This document shows, one piece after another, positions 4,842-8,474 of a DNA stretch of 8,474 bases. The translations under genes and the position numbers were made by a program. Below the pieces are notes generated by a model, which saw only the letters and a list, made by a program, of their open reading frames with translations, ran no database searches and had not been told where the DNA came from. Position 1 is the stretch's first letter. The number at the start of each line of letters is the position of its first letter. Source of the stretch: Anaerolineales bacterium (GTDB lineage: Bacteria > Chloroflexota > Anaerolineae > Anaerolineales > Villigracilaceae); contig JAICQC010000194.1 in NCBI GenBank assembly GCA_025938055.1, positions 1-8,474 on the forward strand, written 5' to 3'.

Positions 4842-6008
4842 CTACCTCCACGGCTTGAGCGTCATTGTGAATATACTTCCTTTGCCGGGCGTGCTGACTA
4901 CGTCCAGGGTGCCCTGGTGCTGCTCGATGACCTGTCGTGTGATGGCGAGGCCGAGACCGATGCCGCCGAACAAATCATCGCCGCTTTGCTCCAGGTGATA
5001 GAAGCGGTCGAAGATGCGCGGCAGGTTTTCCTTTGTAATCCCAATACCCTGGTCTTCGACGGCGACCCGGACTCTGTTGCCATTGGTACTCAGGCTGATT
5101 TTTACATCGCCGCCGCGCGGGCTGAACTTGATGGCGTTATCCACCAGCGCCACTAGCGCGCGCTCGAGGGACTTTGCGTCGCCCCAAACTGGAGGCAGGT
5201 CCGGGCTGGGACTGATGCGCAGCTGGACGCCGCGCTCCTGGGCGGGAGCTGCGTATTTTGCCGCGACGGCATTCCCAACCTCATTCATATCCACGGGCTG
5301 GAACTCAGCCAGGACTAGATCCATTTCCTGCAGAAAGAGAATGTCGTTCACGAGGGCCACGATTTGCTGGACGTTGCGCGACACCGTATCGATGCCGGCT
5401 GCGAGTTGTTCGCCTTTCAAAATCCCTTTTTGCAGGATTTGAAGGTTTCCGCTGGCGACCATCAGAGGCGTGCGCAATTCATGGGCAATGTTGGTCAGGA
5501 ACTCGCGCCGCGCCAGGTCCTGTTCTGCCAGCTTTTGGTATGCTTCTGCCAATTCACTGGCTCGTATACGAATATCATCCACAGCCAGCTGGTCATTCTG
5601 CCGGAGACGATTGCTGATCTCGCTGACCATCGCGATGGCAATGCTTGTGCTCTTATGGATTACGCGATCGAAAGCGGCTTTGTCCAGTTCAAGAGTGGTC
5701 AGCGATGTTTTGGCAGTGACCGTGGCAGCCCGCGGCGCATTATGGATGAGCGCCATTTCGCCAAAGAAATCACCTGCCCTAAGCGTGGTGAGCAGGTGGG
5801 ATTCGCTGTTGTTGATGTCCTTACTGACTTCCACTTCACCGGCAAGGATCATATAAAAACGGTCCTCCACGGCGTTCTCGCGGCAAAGGACCGCGCCCGG
5901 TAAATACGAATGGACCTGGCTATTGGCGATCAGTTCTTCGATTTCGTCTGGCTTGATGCCGGGAAAGGCTCGGGGGATGATCCTGGATGGCGCTCGAACT
6001 GAGGTCAT
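4842..6008 (-). CDS. Cyclic-nucleotide-binding-domain sensor histidine kinase
   Basis: This is a 388-aa soluble histidine kinase with no membrane segment. Residues of about 20-135 are a CRP-like cNMP-binding domain: LPGAVLCRENAVEDRFYMILAG at 36-57, then the phosphate-binding cassette FGEMALI (82-88) and PRAATVTA (92-99) with Arg93, which ligates cyclic-nucleotide phosphate in the family. A helical linker (about 140-170) leads to HisKA with phospho-acceptor His176 in NIAHELRTPL. The catalytic ATPase domain has the N box around Asn291 (VDNAIKFSP), G1 DQGIGI (319-324), the F box RIFDRFYH, and G2 GGIGLGLAI (348-356), all intact. It should autophosphorylate in response to an intracellular ligand and pass phosphate to a response regulator, but no regulator gene lies in the window. 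Whether the ligand is cAMP, cGMP or neither is not readable. The start at 6008 has GGAG about ten bases upstream. The lipoprotein gene follows it. Confidence 0.93.
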   Translation of the reverse strand: MTSVRAPSRIIPRAFPGIKPDEIEELIANSQVHSYLPGAVLCRENAVEDRFYMILAGEVEVSKDINNSESHLLTTLRAGDFFGEMALIHNAPRAATVTAKTSLTTLELDKAAFDRVIHKSTSIAIAMVSEISNRLRQNDQLAVDDIRIRASELAEAYQKLAEQDLARREFLTNIAHELRTPLMVASGNLQILQKGILKGEQLAAGIDTVSRNVQQIVALVNDILFLQEMDLVLAEFQPVDMNEVGNAVAAKYAAPAQERGVQLRISPSPDLPPVWGDAKSLERALVALVDNAIKFSPRGGDVKISLSTNGNRVRVAVEDQGIGITKENLPRIFDRFYHLEQSGDDLFGGIGLGLAITRQVIEQHQGTLDVVSTPGKGSIFTMTLKPWR

Positions 6009-6036
6009 GGGATAAATCTCTCCGTGTTTACCGCTA

Positions 6037-6053
6037 CGATTTGTGACAAATCG
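6037..6053. promoter_or_regulatory. Palindrome CGATTTG-TGA-CAAATCG upstream of the histidine-kinase gene
   Basis: This is a perfect 7-bp inverted repeat with a 3-base spacer, 29 bp upstream of the kinase start and downstream of a candidate -10 element. The position would suit a repressor operator in the leader. It does not match the CRP (TGTGA-N6-TCACA) or FNR (TTGAT-N4-ATCAA) consensus, so the binding protein is unknown. Confidence 0.4.
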
Positions 6054-6097
6054 CTACCTCTCATTGCGACGTGCAGTTGGCTGTGCTGTTTTGCAAT

Positions 6098-6106
6098 ATT
6101 CTAGCA
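6098..6106 (-). promoter_or_regulatory. Candidate extended -10 promoter element for the histidine-kinase operon
   Basis: Read on the minus strand, this is TGCTAGAAT, matching the extended -10 form TGnTAnAAT. It would start a transcript near 6090 with a leader of about 80 bases. No convincing -35 is present (best nearby TGAACA at poor spacing), so the call is tentative. The rest of 6009-6245 shows nothing else I can name. Confidence 0.3.
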
Positions 6107-6245
6107 TGCCGACCTGACAAAATGTTCATCCCTTTGAACTAACAGGGAATTGTAATGGCGATAGGCTGTGCGCAGCAGCCCGACGAAGCAGAAGTGTATC
6201 AAAAACAGAAAAATTCAGGACTGACAAGTAGGGTAGGGTGTCGGG

Positions 6246-6734
6246 CTACCTGATCTTATAACCGATCATGCGCAGGAAATCCTTGCGCCAGGCGATGCCT
6301 TCCTCGTCTTCGATTCCCTGTGGTGAAAACCCATCCACAACGCCCAGGATGCCGCGTCCCTGCCCGGTCTGCGCGACGAGGACTTCGGTCGGGTTTGCAG
6401 TAGCGCAGAAAATCCGCGCCACTTCCGGCACGTGCTTGATCGCGTTCAGAACGTTGATCGGGTAAAAACCTTCTCCCAGGAACAGGATGAAGGAATGCCC
6501 CGCGCCGATGGCTTGGGCGTTCTTTTGTGCCAGCTCGATCATGGCATCATCTGTGCCGGTCCAGCGGATGAGACACTTGCCGGAGGCTTCGCAGAACGCC
6601 AGTCCAAATTTGATCCCCGGCACGCTGCTGACAAGCACTTCGTGAATATCTTCCACAGTCTTAATGAAATGAGATTGCCCCAGTATGAAATTGATAGCTT
6701 CTGGCTTCTCGATCTGTACGGTTTGGATGTCCAT
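6246..6734 (-). CDS. Adenosine-specific kinase family protein (DUF355-type)
   Basis: This is a 162-aa cytosolic protein matching the small adenosine-specific kinase family (Pfam PF04008, archaeal PAE2307-like) along its whole length. Conserved blocks are QSHFIKTVEDIHE (20-32), KFGLAFCEASGKCLIR (42-57), IGAGHSFILFL (76-86), PINVLNAIK (92-100), CATANPTEVLVAQT (110-123) and GRGILGVVDGFSPQG (126-140). Established knowledge: the family was named from structural and binding work on an archaeal member; the physiological reaction in bacteria remains poorly defined. The start at 6734 has GGAGAG six bases upstream. It lies 33 bp behind nfi on the same strand and is probably the last gene of the zinc-ribbon/nfi/kinase run. 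No clear terminator hairpin was seen after its stop. Confidence 0.88.
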   Translation of the reverse strand: MDIQTVQIEKPEAINFILGQSHFIKTVEDIHEVLVSSVPGIKFGLAFCEASGKCLIRWTGTDDAMIELAQKNAQAIGAGHSFILFLGEGFYPINVLNAIKHVPEVARIFCATANPTEVLVAQTGQGRGILGVVDGFSPQGIEDEEGIAWRKDFLRMIGYKIR

Positions 6735-6767
6735 GTGCTTCTCTCCTCGATCAAACCTTTCCGGGCT

Positions 6768-7463
6768 CTAGAATAGTTTTGGCTGGTCATGTTCCGAACC
6801 AGGCAGTTTTTCGCCTCCTGCCACTTTGTGAGCCCAGCGGGTTGGCTCAGGCAGGCGGTAACGGGTGACGCATGCCATCACAAATTCCACAGCATGTGGA
6901 ACGTCCATGAGATGCCCCGGCGAGATGTACAGCGGATTGGTCTTCTCGCGCGTCCGTAGGACGGCGCCGATGAGCTGTGTGTTCTTGTCAAGCAGGTCGG
7001 CGCGGTCGCCGCGCGCCGGTCCGACCTCGGCATGCAGTCCGTACAGGTGGGATTTCGCGACACCGATGGTTGGGCGCTCCAGCCACAAGCCCATCTGCGC
7101 CGCGATGCCAATCCCACGGGAATGAGCGATGCCCTGTCCATCGAACATCAGCAGGTCGGGTTGGGTCTGCAGCTTGCTCCAGGCTGCCAGTACCGCCGGT
7201 CCCTCACGGAATGACAGCAGCCCGGGAATGTATGGAAAAACCAGCGGCGCATCCGCCACGGCTGCTTCGAGTGGACTGAGGTCCGGGTAGCGCAGGACAA
7301 CGATCGCGGCGCGGGCGAATTCCTCCTTGAGGCTCACGTCCACCCCGGCAACCGTCGCGACCGGGCGATCATCCCAGGCGAGGACGAGCCGCTCGCGCAG
7401 ATCCGCCTGGACGCGTATTGCCTCCTGTGGAGTCAAAGCCCAATCGTGGAGCCGGGTGACCAT
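6768..7463 (-). CDS. nfi: Endonuclease V (deoxyinosine 3'-endonuclease)
   Basis: This is a 231-aa endonuclease V, which nicks DNA one nucleotide 3' to deoxyinosine and so starts repair of deaminated adenine. The RNase H-like active site is complete: Asp42 in VAGVDVS, Glu87 in PGLLSFREGP, Asp108 in MFDGQG, and a late His212 in RWAHKVAG at the position of the family's fourth catalytic residue. The PYIP wedge (77-80), which pries the lesion base, and IGVAKSHLYG (133-142) with conserved Lys137 are also present. The length fits bacterial Nfi. The start at 7463 lies three bases after the stop of the zinc-ribbon gene (TGA CAG ATG). The ribosome-binding site is weak, so translation may be coupled to that gene. 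The adenosine-specific kinase gene follows, 33 bp downstream. Confidence 0.95.
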   Translation of the reverse strand: MVTRLHDWALTPQEAIRVQADLRERLVLAWDDRPVATVAGVDVSLKEEFARAAIVVLRYPDLSPLEAAVADAPLVFPYIPGLLSFREGPAVLAAWSKLQTQPDLLMFDGQGIAHSRGIGIAAQMGLWLERPTIGVAKSHLYGLHAEVGPARGDRADLLDKNTQLIGAVLRTREKTNPLYISPGHLMDVPHAVEFVMACVTRYRLPEPTRWAHKVAGGEKLPGSEHDQPKLF

Positions 7464-7466
7464 CTG

Positions 7467-8000
7467 TCAGGGATACCTGAAGCCGGGGAAAACACTTTCC
7501 AACAGCCGGAGGAATTCAGGGTCTGCGCCGTTGCCACCCAGAAAATTGGGAGCCAGCGCCAGTCCGCCAATGGCGTAGGCGGTCGAGATCGCCAGCCCTC
7601 CAACGGCGAGCAGCGCCCCGATGGAGACCCCGCCAAATGTGATCCCGCCCAGCGCAAAGCCTCCCAGTGCCAGCACGCCGATCGACCCGCCGCCAAGTGT
7701 CACGCCGCCCACGGCAAGACCTCCCAGCGCGAAGACACCCACCGCGAGATTGCCGATGGCGATGATGCCTTTTGCCACGCGAGGCGCGCCCGTTTTGAGG
7801 TCGACGCCCTGCGCAATGTGGATGAGGGGCAAGCCGAAAAGTTCCGCTTCAGATTTGTACTCGTAGTTCCAGCCGTAATAGCCGTAACTGGTCATTGGCA
7901 CCGAAGAAATGTGTGAGCGCCCGTCCAGCCACTCTCCGCAATAGCGGCATTTGATGGCGTCATCCTGGATCTGTTCTGCACAATAGGGACATGTCTTCAT
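7467..8000 (-). CDS. Zinc-ribbon protein with Gly-rich repeat tail
   Basis: This is a 177-aa protein of unknown function. Residues 4-21 form a zinc ribbon (CPYC at 4-7, CRYC at 18-21) of the short type that opens many bacterial membrane-associated proteins. A Tyr-rich linker follows (about 36-48), then GLPLIHIAQGVDLKTG (56-71), which precedes the repeats. Residues of about 79-150 are a run of 5-6-residue units with G or GG followed by small and hydrophobic residues (AIGNLAVGVF, ALGGLAVGGV, ALGGFALGGI and so on), which could form a beta-solenoid or sit in the membrane. I recall similar proteins in other bacteria but no established function. The start at 8000 is supported by AGGAG seven bases upstream. 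A longer frame reaching 8075 would cross an inverted repeat. Its stop is three bases from the nfi start, implying coupled expression. Confidence 0.8.
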   Translation of the reverse strand: MKTCPYCAEQIQDDAIKCRYCGEWLDGRSHISSVPMTSYGYYGWNYEYKSEAELFGLPLIHIAQGVDLKTGAPRVAKGIIAIGNLAVGVFALGGLAVGGVTLGGGSIGVLALGGFALGGITFGGVSIGALLAVGGLAISTAYAIGGLALAPNFLGGNGADPEFLRLLESVFPGFRYP

Positions 8001-8020
8001 TGGCAGCTCCTGTCTTATTA

Positions 8021-8079
8021 AGCCTTGTGAAGGTTCGAATCGGTTAAGATGCTGCCATCCTTCGAGCCTTCGCAAGGCT
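8021..8079. repeat. 19-bp imperfect inverted repeat between rsmD and the zinc-ribbon gene
   Basis: AGCCTTGTGAAGGTTCGAA (8021-8039) and TTCGAGCCTTCGCAAGGCT (8061-8079) match at 17 of 19 positions around a 21-base loop. Both mismatches become G-U pairs only in plus-strand RNA. In the minus-strand transcript they are A-C mismatches, but the stem would still be stable. It begins two bases past the rsmD stop, with no T-tract, so it may act as an attenuator or RNA-stability element, or be a small repeat insertion. Confidence 0.6.
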
Positions 8080-8081
8080 GT

Positions 8082-8474
8082 CTAACTCCTCTCATAAAAC
8101 ACCAGTAACGTGCTTCCGTATCTGCGCTGTTCCAACTCTTCCAGGTTCTCAAGCGCCAGAGGCTGGTACTCCTTTGGATCGATCTGCGCGATCACCCAGC
8201 CGTCGTCTGCCAGCCAGCCCATGTTGTCGTCTATCAGTTCGAGCGACTTTGCCCACATTTCCTGATATTGAGGCGGCGCGACATAGATGTATTCAAACTT
8301 TCGGTCGGGCGGCGCGGACAGATAGGCGAAGGCATCTGTCCGGCGGATCTCTGCCTGTGATTTGAAGCCGCAGTGCTCCACATTGGACCGGACTGTGTCT
8401 ATCGGGGCGCGGTTCGAATCGGTGAAGCGCACAGATGCCGCGCCTCTACTCAGGGCTTCGATGCCCACCGCGCC
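8082..8474 (-). CDS. rsmD: RsmD-like 16S rRNA guanine-N2 methyltransferase, C-terminal part (5' end outside window)
   Basis: The frame is open to the window edge and encodes the last 130 residues of an RsmD-family class I SAM methyltransferase. RsmD methylates G966 of 16S rRNA in the assembling small subunit. The fragment starts inside the SAM-binding motif I, GAVGIEALSRGA (residues 1-12), followed by the Asp19 strand (FTDSNR) and the acidic motif RRTDAFAYL. Motif IV, normally DPP(F/Y), reads VAPPQY (65-70), so the usual Asp is Ala and a Gln is inserted before Tyr. The C-terminus ends RRYGSTLLVFYERS, the RsmD-like 'YGxTxLxFY' end. I recall similar APPQY variants in Chloroflexota RsmD homologues, which supports the lineage guess, but activity on G966 is not certain. 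An internal GTG at 8468 is within motif I and cannot be the true start. Confidence 0.85.
   Translation of the reverse strand, partial: GAVGIEALSRGAASVRFTDSNRAPIDTVRSNVEHCGFKSQAEIRRTDAFAYLSAPPDRKFEYIYVAPPQYQEMWAKSLELIDDNMGWLADDGWVIAQIDPKEYQPLALENLEELEQRRYGSTLLVFYERS

Noticed and set aside
5014..5903. Long plus-strand open frames opposite the histidine kinase
   Set aside because: They lie antisense to intact kinase motifs, have biased compositions typical of antisense frames in GC-rich DNA, and match no family.
7446..7916. Plus-strand 156-codon frame opposite the zinc-ribbon protein
   Set aside because: Antisense reading of the Gly-rich repeat; composition mirrors the repeat and there is no start signal.
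8028..8060. tRNA-like GGTTCGAATC string
   Set aside because: It resembles a T-loop, but the flanking bases do not form a five-pair T stem and no acceptor or anticodon arm surrounds it; it is explained by the inverted repeat.
1..8474. CRISPR array, insertion sequence or rRNA/tRNA genes
   Set aside because: No regularly spaced direct repeats, no transposase-like protein and no tRNA or rRNA signature were seen on either strand.

Overview
The window looks like bacterial chromosome from a Chloroflexota (Anaerolineae-like) organism. This is inferred, not proven. The clues are an RsmD homologue with an APPQY motif in place of DPPY, a Pro/Thr-rich lipoprotein, a cyclic-nucleotide-binding-domain histidine kinase, and an adenosine-specific kinase family protein beside endonuclease V. 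Most of the DNA is moderately GC-rich. The exception is about 1757-3455, which is conspicuously AT-rich and looks acquired.

Layout, left to right. The 3' end of a formamidopyrimidine-DNA glycosylase gene (+) enters the window and converges on a minus-strand pair: a NIPSNAP-family protein followed by an alpha/beta hydrolase. Upstream of that pair lies a short remnant resembling the C-terminus of DUF5655 proteins. Next comes the AT-rich block, with two minus-strand genes for orphan membrane proteins (182 and 254 aa). Between them is a ~128 bp element with the layout of an integron attC site: AGCCAAC eight bases past the stop of one gene, paired ACCCG/CGGGT, and a terminal GTTGGGC leading straight into the short leader of the next gene. 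The 182-aa gene is followed 22 bases after its stop by GCCCAAC, the exact complement of the GTTGGGC that precedes it, as expected of a mobile gene cassette. No integron integrase is present, so this would be a lone cassette cluster or the distal end of a larger array.

A divergent intergenic region (3255-3455) with nested inverted repeats sharing a CGGTC core separates the block from a Nudix hydrolase gene (+). That gene converges, through a perfect 11-bp-stem bidirectional terminator, on a minus-strand pair: a cytosolic cyclic-nucleotide-binding histidine kinase and, 34 bp after it, a secreted lipoprotein. The last block is a minus-strand run: rsmD (its 5' part outside the window), a zinc-ribbon protein with a Gly-rich repeat tail, endonuclease V (nfi), and an adenosine-specific kinase family protein. 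The last three are tightly packed and probably cotranscribed. rsmD is separated from them by an 81-bp gap holding a 19-bp imperfect inverted repeat.

The recognisable functions are DNA base repair or nucleotide handling (Fpg, Nudix, EndoV, adenosine-specific kinase), rRNA modification (RsmD) and signalling (kinase plus lipoprotein). The most notable item is the cassette-like block at about 1690-3254.
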